Positions 33,621 through 46,087 of a stretch of DNA of 64,000 nucleotides are shown here, one piece after another. Source of the DNA: Rehmannia glutinosa. Taxonomy: Eukaryota > Streptophyta > Magnoliopsida > Lamiales > Orobanchaceae. The position numbers were made by a program, and so were the translations under genes. Position 1 is the first letter of the stretch, and every line of letters begins with the position of its first letter. The notes under the pieces were generated by a model. It was not told the origin of the DNA. It saw only the letters and a list, made by a program, of their open reading frames with translations, and made no database searches. The stretch is taken from contig CM071935.1 in NCBI GenBank assembly GCA_016081115.2, forward strand, positions 49,421,150 to 49,485,149, in the 5' to 3' direction.

Positions 33621-33743
33621 TCCTCAGACGAATGGCTTTACACTGTTCCTTTGGGTTTACCTCAATGTTGCTCGGAAATTGGCCTTTCTGATGCTGCCCA
33701 CCAATAATCGTAGCTATTTGACCAATTTGGGTCTCAAGATTCT

Positions 33744-34955
33744 TCATCTGGACCCCAATTGGGTGACATGGTTTTCGATTTTATCCATCTTTGCCTCATC
33801 CTTGTTGAACCTGTTCCTCGTCTCACTCATAAACGAGGTGAACATATCTTCCATGGTGGGCTTAGGATTTGCAGTAATAACACCGTTTGTCACATTAAAC
33901 CCTGGTGGTGGTTGCATCACGTTCTTCATGTTTGCGTAGGAGAAGTTCTCGTGGTTCCTCAAGCCCGGATGGTAATGAGTGGGATTTTGATTGTTCCAAA
34001 AATTGTTGAAATTCCGGTTATTCACATAGTTTGCTTCCTCTATCAGATCTAGAAGAACTCCGCCATTACTTGCACCCGCGTTTCCCTCATTAGCTTTAGT
34101 CAAAGCGCTCAACTGGTTTGTCAATACGGCCATCTGGCCTGTCAACTCTTTTATTGGGTCCGAATCAGAGACTTCGGCTACCCTTTTCACATTAGTCCTC
34201 TCGGAGGGCGATTGATAGCTATTCATGGCCATCTTCTCCAACAAGTTGAACGCATCCTCCGGAAACCTTGCGAGTAACGCGCTCTCAGCTGCATCATCTA
34301 CAAATGATCTAGTCTGCCCCATTAACCCATTGTAAAAGAAACGGAGTTGTTGGTCCTCAGGGAATCCGTGATGCGGGCACCTCCTCAACAAATCTCAGAA
34401 TCTCTCCCAGGCCTCGTACAAAGGCTCAGAGTCAAACTGCCTGAATTGAGTGATCTCGCTTTTAAGCTGTAGTGTCTTGCTTGGTGGGAAATATTTGAAC
34501 AAAAACCTCTGGCTTAGCTCATCCCAATTGTTCACACTCCACTGAGTTAGGGTGCCTAGCCAGTTCCTAGCCTTATCCCTTAAAGAGAAAGGGAATAGGC
34601 GAAGACGTATAGCATCATCAATCACCCCATTCATCTTGATAGTATTGCAAATCTGTATGAAATTCGCAAGATGAGAGTTGGGATCTTTAGACGGGAAACC
34701 CCCAAACTGATTCTGCTGCACCATCGATATCAGTGCTGGCTTCAGCTCAAAGTTATTCGCATTGATTGGGACATTGGCAATTCCACCAAAGTTGCGATTG
34801 ATTGGGTGAAAGTAATCGCGAATCGCCTGCTGTTGGACTGCCAGAGCCACTGGAACCTCTGGTACTGGTAACTCGACATTGACCCTGTTGGCCCGGTTGT
34901 TACCTCCATTTTCGCCCCCATTATTTCCTCTATTGTTACATTCTACGTCTGCCAT
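33744..34955 (-). pseudogene. Athila gag, with one premature stop
   Basis: The single frame starts at the ATG at 34955 (MADVECNNRGNNGG) and ends at 33744. It is interrupted once by a stop at 34395-34397 in the middle of the Retrotrans_gag domain: PALISMVQQNQFGGFPSKDPNSH, LRLFPFSLRDKARNWLGTL and LFKYFPPSKTLQLKSEITQF, then after the stop RCPHHGFPEDQQLRFFYNGL. The rest is linker with Asn-rich segments. About 60 residues past the end (33747-33535) continue in another frame (LETQIGQIATIIGGQHQKGQFPSN...), a frameshift before the protease. The start codon lies about 11 bp from the truncated LTR, so the normal leader is gone. Confidence 0.9.
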
Positions 34956-34965
34956 AATCTGTTCT

Positions 34966-36331
34966 TAGCCTTATTTTTATCTAGACTATCGAATATTGAA
35001 GGATTGGTTTTATTAATACTAAAGCAGAAATTAATCCTAAAATAACAAAGCAACGAGCGATTGAAAGATCAAGTATGATTTGATGGATTCCTGGGCTATG
35101 GTTTCAGTTAATATCCCACTTTTATTTTCTCAGAATAATCAAACCAAGGTTAAACGTATTCTTCTCTATAGATCAATCACCAATGTAATTTACCTTCTCT
35201 CTCGAGATGTATGTAAAAGCGTTGATTGGAATATCTATGCTAGCATCTCTACTCAACATGAGATACCCAACTCCCAAAAGTTCAAAAGATTATAAGATCG
35301 CACAAATATTCACAGACTTCTCAATCATGCAATCTATTTGTGTCAAGTACTCAAGATCTAGTATTGAAACTCATCGGTTAGAATGATGAATCAATACATC
35401 AAACAAGTTTAGATCAAAGGCCTTTTGATAAAACAAGAATTAAAGCAAAGTACTTGAATAGAGAAAGAAAACATTAACTTCAATTATCTTTAATCATCAA
35501 ATAAAAGTGTTTATTAACCTACTCCCAAACCCGGGAATCACAAAGGGTTTAGCCAGACATTGAAGATAAACAATTCATAGACAAATTATTCATAATCAAA
35601 ATCTAACTAATTGAAATAATGATACGATGGAATGAGTGACTCAGGGATGATGACGATCTCTCGATCTATCTTCAATCCTCGAAGGTGTGGTTGCGGTCTT
35701 GATCGATCTCCCGAAGTTTTCAGTGGAAAACTGCTCTTTTCTCTGGTTTCTAGGGTAAAAATCAGTGTGTTCCTGTTTGTGGCCGCCCCGTGTCTATTTG
35801 TACTTCGTTTGGGTCAAAACCTAGTTGAAACGGATCAAAATTTGTTTTTCCCGCAGAGGAGCACGGGCCCTGCCATATGGCATGCCCAGCCCGTGCTGGG
35901 TGCCGCACGGGTTGTCAAAAGTCTTCAGGAGGCACGGGTCGTGCCAAATGGCATGGGCTGCCCGTGCTGGTAGCCGAACTCCAAGTCTTCAAATATAGGC
36001 TGAGCACGGGCCGTGCTAGGGAGCACGCCCTGCCCGTGTTCACCTGTAGCAATGCGTACACGGCTGTTTTCTTCCATTTTTTCGCACAGTTCGTCTGACT
36101 TCTTCTTGACTCGACCCCAAACTTCGTACTTCACATCAAATATTGGCGATTGAAATGCTCCGAATTGTTGCCAAAGTGCTACACTTAACGATAATTTCCT
36201 ACAAAACGAGCAAAGTGTAATCCTTTTCCACAAAACAGGAATATAACCCTATTTATTCATATAATGCATGCATATCAACATATTCTAGCCAAGATTAAAC
36301 CCAAAATACATGCAAAAAAAGGGGTCAATCA
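34966..36331 (-). repeat. 5' LTR of the Athila-like element, truncated at U5
   Basis: It matches 24307-25597 closely. About 115 bp present at the U5 end of the other LTR (24193-24306) are missing here, so the LTR runs straight into the gag start codon within about 11 bp. GC-rich dyads occupy 35870-36041. Confidence 0.9.
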
Positions 36332-36336
36332 CTAGT

Positions 36337-36829
36337 CTAGCCTGATCTAACCTTCCAAAACTTGCTAAAATACTAGGGTAAATTCCCAGTGGCTTTAATA
36401 AGCACTGATAAGTCATCTATAAATTGAATTGATTCAACGTTATTGGGTCAACTCAATAGGATATTTTGTTTCCAAACTATAAGCGGTTATTGATGTAATT
36501 AAATAACAAAATTACAAGGCCCACTGGCCATAGCTGCTCCTAATACGAACACCTAGAATTGGGAGAGAGTACACCATCCACTAGATGGTCAACAAAAACA
36601 AAAAACAGCCAACAAGGCCTAAAAAGACAGCTAAATAGATAGTCATAGTATGATGTTAAGCGATATTACATGCTCATGGTTCAACGAATATCAAATCACA
36701 TCATAAAAAGAGGAGACGAATCCCAAAATAGAATACTTTCTATCAAGTATGAATCAAATGCAACGAGAGTAACCCCTGAAATCAGCACACAGTCATGAAA
36801 TCAGCAAAAAACTAAGGCTTCAATTGTAT
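36337..36829 (-). other. probable 3' untranslated region of the LINE
   Basis: AT-rich noncoding DNA downstream of ORF2 with no recognised motif. The expected poly(A) is absent, so the real 3' end of the LINE may lie elsewhere or be deleted. Confidence 0.4.
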
Positions 36830-38876
36830 ACCTTCACCATATTCCATCCACTCTGAAATTGCTCCAGCAACCACATCTTGAGGAGGGATCCACAAGCCTT
36901 CAAAAATCCAACTATTTCTGGTTTTTCATAACCACCAAAGAAGGTAGATTGATAGTTCCAGCCGTTCTTGCCAGTATTCTTTCTTCCTAGTTGAAGCAAT
37001 TACACACCACCAGTCTCTAAAAGTAACATTATCCTGAGGGAAAAGGTCCCAATATATAAGGGCAAGCTTCTAAATCTACACAGCTCTACTAAATTGAAAG
37101 AAAACATGATCAAGATATTCAATAGCCTCCCCACAGAAGCTGCAGATTGTATCCATCACACAACCTTTGTTCCTAAGGTTCAGTTTAGTAGGCAAAATAT
37201 TATGAAAACACCTCCAAATGAAGTGTTTAATTTTGCCTTTGATTTTCAGTTTCCAAGTACCTTTCCACATTTTAAGGGTCAAACCATTGTTATTACTGCT
37301 CTCAGGAAAATCCACAGACAACTTAGTCTCTAAGAGTGCATTCTTATAAGCACTTTTAACAGAGAAAACACCCGAATTAGATAAAAAAAACCAAGAGATC
37401 TTGTCTCTTTGGCCAAGAAAGCACACATGAGTTTTCAATATAGCCTCAGCCTGGAAAAGAGAAACTATACATCTAACAAGAGAAACATTCCATCCACAAC
37501 CAGAAGAGTCAAGCAACTCACTCACCCAAGTCACACAGCTCTCAGCACCAAAGAAACAGGGGAAAGAAATTTGACACCTCTCACCCAAGGATGATCCCAA
37601 ACCCGGATTGATTTCCCATCCCCAACTTTAAAAATAAGACCCTGAAGTAAGGCATATCTAGATTTGAGCCAGCTTTTCCATAGCCACGAATCAGTATTTT
37701 TTTGAACAACATGAAATAACCCACCCTTACGGAAGTATTTGGCTTTGAGCAATTTGCTAAGAAGGGTATTAGGGCAGACCATGTGTTTCCACAAGTTTTT
37801 AGCCAAAAGAGAGTCATTAAAAATTCTAAAGTCCTTAAAACCAAGCCCCCCCTCCTGTTTACAAGCACACAATACAGACCAATTCATCCAATGAATCTTA
37901 TTAGGGACTTCAGATGGGGAACCCCACCAAAATTTATAACTGATGGATGCAAGGGTCTTACAAATACCCCCAGTAATTATGTAACATGACATAAGGTAGA
38001 TAGGTAAGGCAGAGAGCTCAAATTTGATTAAAATTTCTCTGCCTGTCTAGCTAAGGAAATTGTGCTTCCAGTTATTTACTCTCTTTTTAGTAGCCTCAAT
38101 CACATAATTAAAAACCTTCCTTTTACATTTACCAAGGAGAAGAGGAAGACCAAGATGTTTAATCTTAGCCTGGATAATGACACCATCTAGAGTATTGTAG
38201 ATTAGATCTTTATTAGCTTGAGGCACATTAGGACTAAAAAAATGGAAGACTTGTCCAGATTAATTAATTGACCAGTAGCAATAAAAAATTTATCCAGGAG
38301 ACTTTTGACAAGAAGGGCTTGAGAAGGAGAAGCTTCACAGAACATAAGAGAGTCATGTGCAAAGAACAAATGGGAGATGATTGTGGCTCTTTTACAATCT
38401 TTAATGCCAGTAAACAGGAATTGACTTCTAGCTTGGGAAATCAAGTTAGACAAAGCTTTGGAGATAATGATGATGAGATAGGGAGATAATGGGTCACCTT
38501 GTCTAATGCCTCTAGAGGGTAAGACATATCCACAAGGTTGGCCATTAATTAGGAAAGAGAATGAAGTAGTAGATATACAAGACCAAATCCACCTAGAGAA
38601 AAGATGAGGCAAGCCCATTTTATCCATAACTTTAACAAGGAAATGCCACTCAACCATGTCATAAGCTTTGGACATATCAGGTTTAACTGGCATGAAACCT
38701 CTAGAGCCTCTTCTAAGATTATGAATGTAATGAAAGCATTCATGGGCCAAGACAATATTAGGACTAATATGTCTTCCATTGACAAAAGCAGTTTGACATT
38801 CACTGATACAAATGTGAAGGCAGATTTTCAGTCTATTAGCAAGGATTTTGGATATGATTTTATAAGTCACATTCAC
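36830..38876 (-). pseudogene. LINE ORF2 C-terminal part: reverse transcriptase and zf-RVT
   Basis: The frame 38876-38202 has NRLKICLHICISECQTAFVNGR, MSKAYDMVEWHFL and SRGIRQGDPLSPYL. Its catalytic motif reads FFAHDSLMFC, where the family has FADD, so the first Asp has become His. From 37992 down follow the thumb-like region (ISYKFWWGS, WLWKSWLKSRYALLQGL) and then a zf-RVT-like part at 37600-37076 (KIKHFIWRCFHNILPTKLNL, CSFCGEAIEYLDHVFF). The last residues lead to a stop near 36830. The mutated active site and frame breaks make it inactive. Confidence 0.88.
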
Positions 38877-40404
38877 AAGCTAATATGACGGAAATGAGCA
38901 ATAGAGGTTGGATTTTTCACTTTAGGAATGAGAGTAACCATTGTATGATTGGTACTCTTAAGCATTTTAGAGTTAACAAAAAATTGTTTCACAGCCTTAC
39001 AAATATCAATAGCAAGCAAATGCCAAAAGAATTGGAAGAAGAAAGAAGTAATACCATCGGGGCCCGGGGCCTTATGAGGATAGAGGTCAAAATGGACATG
39101 CTTGATCGCACAGTCATCAACAGGCTTAATGAGGTGTCTAGAATAGAAGTCATCAATGGATCTTGGTAGGCCGTCCAGAATATCATAATCAACTTCAGAG
39201 GAAGAAGTGGAGAACAACTCTTTGTAAAAACAAGTAACCTCTTTTTCAATGAGCTCCTAACTGTCACATCTAATGCCCTCTCTACTAATCAAATGATCAA
39301 TGGAATTCCTTTTCTGCCTTTGAATTGTACAAACATGAAAAAATTTTGTGTTTCTATCACCCTCTCTCAACCATTGCACCCTGGATTTATTCTTCTGGTA
39401 TAGCTCCTCTTTAGCAAAAGAATCTTGCAGATCACCTTTAAGTCTCTTCCACTCATCCCAATCCCCATGGCTTCCAAGAGAGATCATCTTGTCTAATTGA
39501 ACATTAAGAACTTCAATCTGCTTCGGAGAATTATGCTTGCTCCCCTTACACCAAGACAAGATATCCATTCTACTCTTTCTGATCTTAGCCTGAAGTTGAA
39601 AAAATTCAGCACCCTTTTGCTGTTCACCCCAAGCATTTTACACCACATGATTGATCCCATCTAATTGTGTCCATCTCTGATGAAAGAAAAACCTTTGGTG
39701 ATTTTTGGTTTCATGAGGATTCTGATTAAGAAGGATAAACAAGTGGTCTGAGGAAAATCTTGGAATATGCATAACCTGGCATCCTGATATTTCACAAATC
39801 ATTCAGAGGAAGCAAAAACTTTATCTAAATTATCCTCCACAAAACCTTTATTAGCTCTGTTATTTCTCCAAGTAAAAGGATGTCCAGAGAATTTCAGTTT
39901 CCTCATTCCCATGGATCTAATGAAGTCTTGAAAACCAGCAAAACTACCAAAAGATCTCAGCCACCCCCATCTTTTTTCTTCAGGACAGGTAATATCATTC
40001 CAATCACCCCATGATCCAGAGATTGCCCCATTTGCATTTATTCTGAAGGAAATACTCCCACTGAGCCTTTCTGATACCACCATCAACACTCCCATACACA
40101 AAAATCACCCAGGACTTAACATTATTTAGCGTAAATTCAATTTCCAAGCAAAAAAACTCTTCATGAAAGCTAACAATACTAACTTCAGTATTCCAAAAAG
40201 CTAACAGACCCCCATTAAGACCAATGGGGTCAACACAGTACCACCTATCCCCACATTTAAAATGTCTAACCACAATTTTAATGATTTTTTTTTCTTTTTT
40301 GTTTCACTTAAAAAGACAAAATTGGGATGATGGGATCACCAAATCTCCTTAATTTTAGGAATTGTAGAGGGTCCACCCAAACCTCTACAGTTCCAGGAAG
40401 CCAT
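38873..40404 (-). pseudogene. LINE ORF2 N-terminal part: endonuclease and start of reverse transcriptase
   Basis: It starts at an ATG at 40404 (SWNCRGLGGPSTIPKIKEIW, the usual opening of plant LINE endonucleases, then PNFVFLSETK). Further motifs are GLNGGLLAFWNTEVSIV, VYGSVDGG, GDWNDITCP (normally GDFN), SGHPFTWRNN and FSSDHLFILL, the last with the catalytic Ser-Asp-His. A linker (about 39600-39220) leads to HKAPGPDGITSFFFQFFW and TLIPKVKNP of the reverse transcriptase. The endonuclease nicks target DNA to start reverse transcription. At least five frame breaks occur. Confidence 0.85.
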
Positions 40405-40429
40405 CATTGGGGAGCTTGAGACCAGTTAG

Positions 40430-41723
40430 GGTTGGTCTTAATCACCAAGTCAGACTCAAGAGGGGAGGGGGAAATTTTATTCCTCTTGCAATTGACCTTC
40501 ATCACTGCAAGATTTTGATCACTGTTCTCATTAGATAAATGTCTTCTTCTCTTGAGTCCTACCTCAACACCAGACTGGGCTCCTACAGCTTTACCTAAAA
40601 TTTTCTCTGGCTGCCACCCTTACTGATTTTCTTGGCCTTCTGCACCAGAGTATTGACACTGCCAATGCCCACAAATTGGATAATGTTACTCTGAATTTCT
40701 CTCAAGGGGGTTCGATAGAATTTTTTTTGAACTTCAATCTCAATCAGATTAAACAAATCCATGCTGATGGTCTCTTCAGAATTAGGCATCTCTTGAGGCA
40801 TATTACTGCTACCACCTTTGAAGATGGATGGGTTAAAACTAGATTCCAGCATCTGTTCCAAGGCACTGCAGGAGTCCTATTCAAAATCACATCCCCATTC
40901 TCATTTCTATCACCAATCAAATATCGAGTAACCCCATTCCTATAGCTACTTTCTTTTCCTCTATTGTGATGATGTTGTTCTGGGAAGAAGGTTGTAACAC
41001 CGTCTGTCCGGTCACATTCTCCCCTCCAGTAACACTATGGACTTTAGTAGGAACTGGTTTACTCTTTGAAGGAAGCAGCAGGTCGGAAGCTCTCACCCAT
41101 TCTCCATATTGGCAATCACAAAAGGAATTTTCCCTAACATCCTTTTTTTTTCACACATTCTATCAAAGTGGCCTTCAAATCCACAGTAGAAACAGAAATC
41201 CACCATTTTTCATATTTTGAAGTTCACCCATTTAGTCACACCACCTAGCTTAATAGAAGCACTTCTAAGGAGGGGTTTACTCAGATTAATGGCCACAAAA
41301 ATCTTAATATGTCTCCCATTCGCATTACCAGACTCCAGGATATAGATATCAGACATTGAATGAAACATTTTTCCAATTCTCATACCTATTTTTGTCGGGA
41401 TCCAGTTATGGGGAAGATCCCAAATTTGAATCCAAACATCCACAAGGTTGAAGTCCAGCTCCTGCTTCCCATTACCTTCCACCCATTCTTATAGGATTAA
41501 AAACTGATTATATCCAAGTTCGATTTTCAAAGATGTTACACTTATCCTCTTTCAATTTGAACACAAATTGAAATCTATTCAGCCATGTCTCACGTAGGAT
41601 GAAGTTATCCTGTATGGGCCAGATGTGAGTCAAAGTGCTCTTAAGACCAACAAAGTTTGCCTTTTTAATACCACAGTTGTGAAGATGATGAAATTGTGAA
41701 GATGATGCCACAGTTAGAGGCAT
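40430..41723 (-). pseudogene. LINE ORF1 (DUF4283-type, zinc knuckle)
   Basis: Blocks at 41723-41508 (VGLKSTLTHIWPIQDN, NRFQFVFKLKEDKCNIFENRTW) and 41482-41210 (LVDVWIQIWDLPHNWIPTKIGMRIGKMF) match the DUF4283 domain of plant LINE ORF1 proteins. Just downstream, after a stop, lies an intact CCHC knuckle FCFYCGFEGHFDRMC (about 41165-41210). The remaining part to 40430 is a low-complexity linker. ORF1 proteins bind the LINE RNA. Stops at about 41500, 41213 and 40940 break it. Confidence 0.78.
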
Positions 41724-43091
41724 TATGACTAAGAAAGGATTTAAGTGGGTTGATTGTAATATCGTAAATATGACTCGAAGTAGGATGTCTATGGACTTTT
41801 AAATGAACTTTGGATTCAAAGGTATTGGTCAAGCCATGGATTACCTGACCCGGGGTTGCATCATTGACAACTTCATTCTCAACATCAGCTGACTAGCTAG
41901 AATGAGAGAAACCCATAGACTTGAGGCTTAAAGTTTTGACCCTGGACAATTTGGGTTTGACTTGAAGAATGATTACAAGGAAGGAAACTCAAGTTATGGC
42001 TGCCTCGATTGGTGTGCACACACGAATCGCCTCTTGCTGGCGGAGACATTAATGGAATGATGGAAATTATTTCCCACCTGAACATGGACCTGTATACATG
42101 ACTACCCTCCACTAGGGAGTTTGTTGCGCATATTTGTAAAATGTTGTAGGTTGAGTTGCCAATGTCTCAACCTGAAAGTGATGCTCGTCCATGGGGGTCT
42201 CAATGTTGTGCAGTTGTGCTTGAGAATAGTTGAAGAGTGTGGGCCGAGGCTATGAGCTCGACCTGAAGATGTTAATGAATTCACTTTGTCATTAGTTGTT
42301 AATTGAGATCTTTTGTTTACATTCTAGTATGTTGAATTAAAAGGATTTATCATTGTTGGCGATTGAAGAAAGGTTTGGAAAAACACACTAAGTGTTCGAG
42401 AAATTGCCAAAGTCTATTAGTTACGCAGTACATAAGATTTTTTATAATTTGATTAATGGAGGAAGTAAGATACAATTCCTAGTTGTAATAGTAACCATCA
42501 TGGTGCGGAACTCCCAAGGGGAACAACTTTGTGATTAACATTGAATATAGAAATTTGTTGTTCCAAGATTATATGGATATATATGAACATGCATAATCTG
42601 AATCATACTTGAATACAAATATTACTCCTACATGAAGTATATCAACCCTATACTATATATTACAATTCACAAGAAAAAAAATTGTGAAGTAAATTGACCC
42701 CAAATTAAATGAGAACTAGGATTTTTTTTAATAAAAAACCATGATGAAAATTGGCGAACAAGCCCAATAAACTTAACAATAAGACATTAATCAATGGTAG
42801 AAACATGGTTTAATTTGAAAACAGATGCCTTTTAAGGGGATGTTCTCCACCAAATCCATTCAATTCCTAACATCAGATTCAAGATATGCTAATTCTACTC
42901 CCGGTTAATCATCCCTAAGTGAGAAAAACTCGAAAGTGGAGGCCTTATAATGGATATCTAGAATTCAATAGGCTTAATAGACCACGTCCAAGGAAATTTT
43001 TTAGATAATAGACCAAAAAATAAATAAAGGCCCCATAAAATTAATTTTATGTGTAATGCTTGTTATTGAGTTTATTTTGGTAATAACAACC
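41724..43091. other. unassigned DNA, possibly LINE 5' region at its left side
   Basis: From 41724 to about 42160 the minus strand may be the LINE leader (a Ser/His-rich open piece at 42112-41897). From 42160 to 43091 I see only AT-rich noncoding DNA with no repeat pair inside the window. Confidence 0.4.
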
Positions 43092-44434
43092 TATTAGGAA
43101 AATTATTGTATAGATTTTGATGATGCTTAGAAAATATTTTATTAGGAAGTTGGCATACCCCATTTATATATGTAAATTCTACTTTGTAATAGATAGATTA
43201 TAAGTTGAGTCAAATAGCAACTAAGTAGATTTGCAGAAGAATTGTTGAAGGATGCAGAGAAGAATCAGATGAGTAGTAGCTGAGTTAATCGAGAAGAATT
43301 TCAGTCAAGTAGATCAGCCAAGTCTTTCAGAAGACTTACAACAGAGTCAACCAAGGAATAATGAAGATGACTCAAGTCAAAGGGGTAAAGTAGCTGAAGG
43401 ACTCAGAGAACACTGAAAATGGTATGTTGTATTAAAGTCAAATAATTTACCTATTTTGGTAATGACACGCAACCTTAAAGCGTTCCCGCTGAAAGAGTAT
43501 AAGAGGAATAAGCAAATGGGAAGCTTGCAGAACTCTGGCATTTTTTCAGAAGCCTGGAAATATCACATAAACAAGGTTGGGTCAACATCAAAGCTATAGA
43601 AACAAGACAAGCCAACGAACACTAAGTAAGAGTTTGAATTTTGTCCCTCTCTCCAATGGCAAAAAATTGAAATCCTACTATAAAAGGCTGAGGAAATTTT
43701 TAGAGAGAAGAATAGAGCATTCATACGAGAAAACAACAAGTGCAAGACACAAAATTTAGAAGCGAATATTCAAGAAAGAAATGCAAATACTCTCTCTGAA
43801 GCTAAATTCAAAAATTCTCAGGTCCGAATTGAAGACACTTCATCCAACATTATCACGTGGAAAGAACGAAGTTGTTCGTTAAGTTGAAAAGGAAAATATT
43901 TGTGAAAAAAAAGGGGTATGTTCTTCCAAGTATTGAAAGAAGTTCAGTGAAGTTCAAGGTTGAACCTGTATCAAATCTGAAGAAGGGTTGTGTGATCAAT
44001 CCCTGAAGATTTGAAGAGTTGAAGTAGTGACACAACTGCCATGCGAAGAGCTGAGTCCTAAAAGATTAGATGGTTGTTTGATCAAACCAAACCTTGGACT
44101 GTACTTTTGTAATGAAGTTACTAGTTGCATTAATGGATTCCTCATATAGTAGGAGAAGAGTAGAGTAGAGGAATTACCCCATCCTGGAATTACTATAAAA
44201 TTATGTGTTCTTTAAATATCTACACATTAAATTCTGTATTTTATTTTATTGTTATATTTGATATCCATCAAGATAATAACTACTCAAAAAGTATAAGTGT
44301 TGATAAACCAAGCTTAAAAAGGGTGTAAGATTTCTGCTGTAAATCAAGAAAACTAATTTTTTACAAACGTTAACTTCATCCAGCTGAGTTATTCTATGAA
44401 CAGCTCTCTCAAGGAGCTATTGAGTGGTTAACTC
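43092..44434 (+). repeat. 5' LTR of the SIRE-like element, U5 end deleted
   Basis: It aligns with 46088-46546 plus 53800-54745 and with 61970-62480. A TATA box CTATAAAAGG lies at 43678-43687. The homology stops at about 44434, leaving about 155 bp of U5 absent. The sequence jumps directly into gag, so the primer binding site has been deleted. Confidence 0.87.
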
Positions 44435-46087
44435 ATTAGGAAAAGAATATACACAGAAGAAATGTGTATGAAGATTCTGAGATCACTCCCAGGTGAGTGG
44501 GAAATGAAAGTGATGGCTCGAAGGCACTCAATGGACTTAACAAAGATATCAAACCTTGAGCTATTCTCAGATTTGAAGGCTTGTGAATTTGAGCACAAAA
44601 GGAAATAGCAAGATGAAATAGCTGCACCAAAGATAGTTGCATTGATAGCAGGAGAATCCAAGTCAACCGACTCCAATGACATCATTGACAAGGAAGAGAT
44701 TGCCCTGATTGTCAAGAGATTCAACAAGTTCTTTAACAAGAACTATAAAAGGAACAAAGGAGAATCCTCTAGAAGGCATTCAGCTCTCTCTAAAGGAAAA
44801 GAGGAGAAAACCCCCAAGAGAGTTGAAAGGAAAGTGGAAGACTTGTGATGGAATCGCAGACAACCATGTCACATTGCAATTGATTGCCCCTATCCACCAG
44901 TCAACAAATACATGAATGATGAGGAAAAGAAAGTCTTTAAGGAAAGAAAAAAAGAAAGAAATAAAGCTATGATGGCTGCTGAGCCAAAGACAACCAAGTG
45001 CAAATAGACAGTTGAGTCAGACAACAGTGAAGTTGACTAATCTTCTGATGCTGAAGAAGAAGAATTGATTTGTCCCATGGAAAAAGAGCAAGAAGGCGAT
45101 GTAATCTCTAAGTCATCAAATTCAAATTTTGATGATAGTGATCTTGACACACACGCATCATTACCCATTGATCTTTATGATTACTTAGGCAAATTAATGA
45201 AAGATTTTGAGCATATTAAATCTTGACACGCACTTTTAAATGATGAAAACAACCAACTCAAAATCCAAAACCCATAGCTGACTGAAGAGCTGAGTACTCT
45301 ATGTCATATAGCTGATGAGAATAAAGAGTTAAAAGTTGAGATAGCAAAGGTAAAAGAAGACCTTGCTGCAATAGAAAAGAGAGAACATAAACTCAAAAAT
45401 GTTATTGCATCACTTAACAAATCATCTAAAATATTGGATGAATTGGTGATGATTCAAAAACTGATTGGAGACAAAGCAGGCATATGAGCCAGTTCCTTTG
45501 TAAACTCAAACTCCAAGAGTGATTTTTAAAAAAGGATCCTGAAGCAAAGAGGGATCGAAAAATATAAAACAGGGAATCCAAAAATATAAAACTCCATATG
45601 TTTCATCCACATATTACTACAGGAACACACATGTTAGCCTTGGATACAAAGGTAAAGGAAAGAAGCCAGTTGAATATACTGAAAGAACAACTAAAACTAA
45701 ATTCAGAAGAGTTCATCAGCAGACTCCAAACATGAAGTATTTTGTTAACTCTAAATAGAACTACTAGAAATTTCAACATAAGAAATTATATGATGGGAAT
45801 GGTAGAAATTATCCAACTCAAGCTGATTGGAATCTACCTATGAAATATTAGCAGAGTCTTAAGGGAAACAAGCCCAGGGCAAATGCCTGAAAATCAATAT
45901 AGGACGTTCCCAAGACAGATAAATCAACACACTTATGCACCCAGATAAAATGCACACAATGCACAATAGTTGCCTTATTTTCACAAGAAAGCAAATACAC
46001 AAATGTATACACAGACATATAGAAAAAAGAGACAGTTGTATGTACCGAAAACACCTAAACAATTTTTCAAAATTCATTATGACTATG
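44435..46087 (+). pseudogene. gag of the SIRE-like element, N-terminus deleted
   Basis: Open blocks read MKILRSLPGEWEMKVMARRHS and LTKISNLELFSDLKACEFEHKRK, typical of the middle of SIRE/Maximus Copia gag. They continue to EEIALIVKRFNKFFNKNYKR and a basic stretch. A damaged zinc knuckle follows (frame-shifted, ending CHIAIDCPYP, where a CCHC would be). The C-terminal part is acidic (VDQSSDAEEEELICP-like) with a predicted helical stretch at 45240-45470 (LKNVIASLNKSSKILDELV). Multiple stops are present. The deletion at 44434 removed the N-terminal part. Confidence 0.8.

Larger units (their letters stand above)
24193..36331 (-). mobile_element. Athila-like Gypsy retrotransposon, 12.1 kb, defective
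   Basis: A perfect 5-bp target duplication CTAGT lies at 24188-24192 and 36332-36336. LTRs are 24193-25597 (3') and 34966-36331 (5', truncated). Minus-strand order is gag, protease, reverse transcriptase, RNase H, integrase, a spacer, then a third env-like ORF. Long size, the DLGAS protease motif and the extra 3' ORF fit the Athila lineage. Defects are an internal gag stop, frameshifts, loss of the first Asp in the reverse transcriptase FxDD motif, a short deletion at the integrase start, and loss of the 5' LTR end, primer site and leader. It carries a GC-rich dyad module in many places. Confidence 0.95.
36337..41723 (-). mobile_element. L1-type LINE (non-LTR retrotransposon), decayed
   Basis: Minus-strand order is ORF1 (gag-like with zinc knuckle), then ORF2 with endonuclease, reverse transcriptase and a C-terminal zf-RVT-like region. 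The 3' untranslated part follows to about 36337. No terminal poly(A), which would appear as poly(T) at the left end, was found, and no target duplication is identifiable. The left end abuts the Athila target site. Many stops and frameshifts are present. Confidence 0.85.

Noticed and set aside
36337..36480. LINE poly(A) tail
   Set aside because: No poly(T) run occurs at the left end on the plus strand, so the 3' end cannot be placed.
42160..43091. A possible host gene between the LINE and the SIRE-like element
   Set aside because: AT-rich with no open frame of useful length, no splice pattern and no recognised motif.
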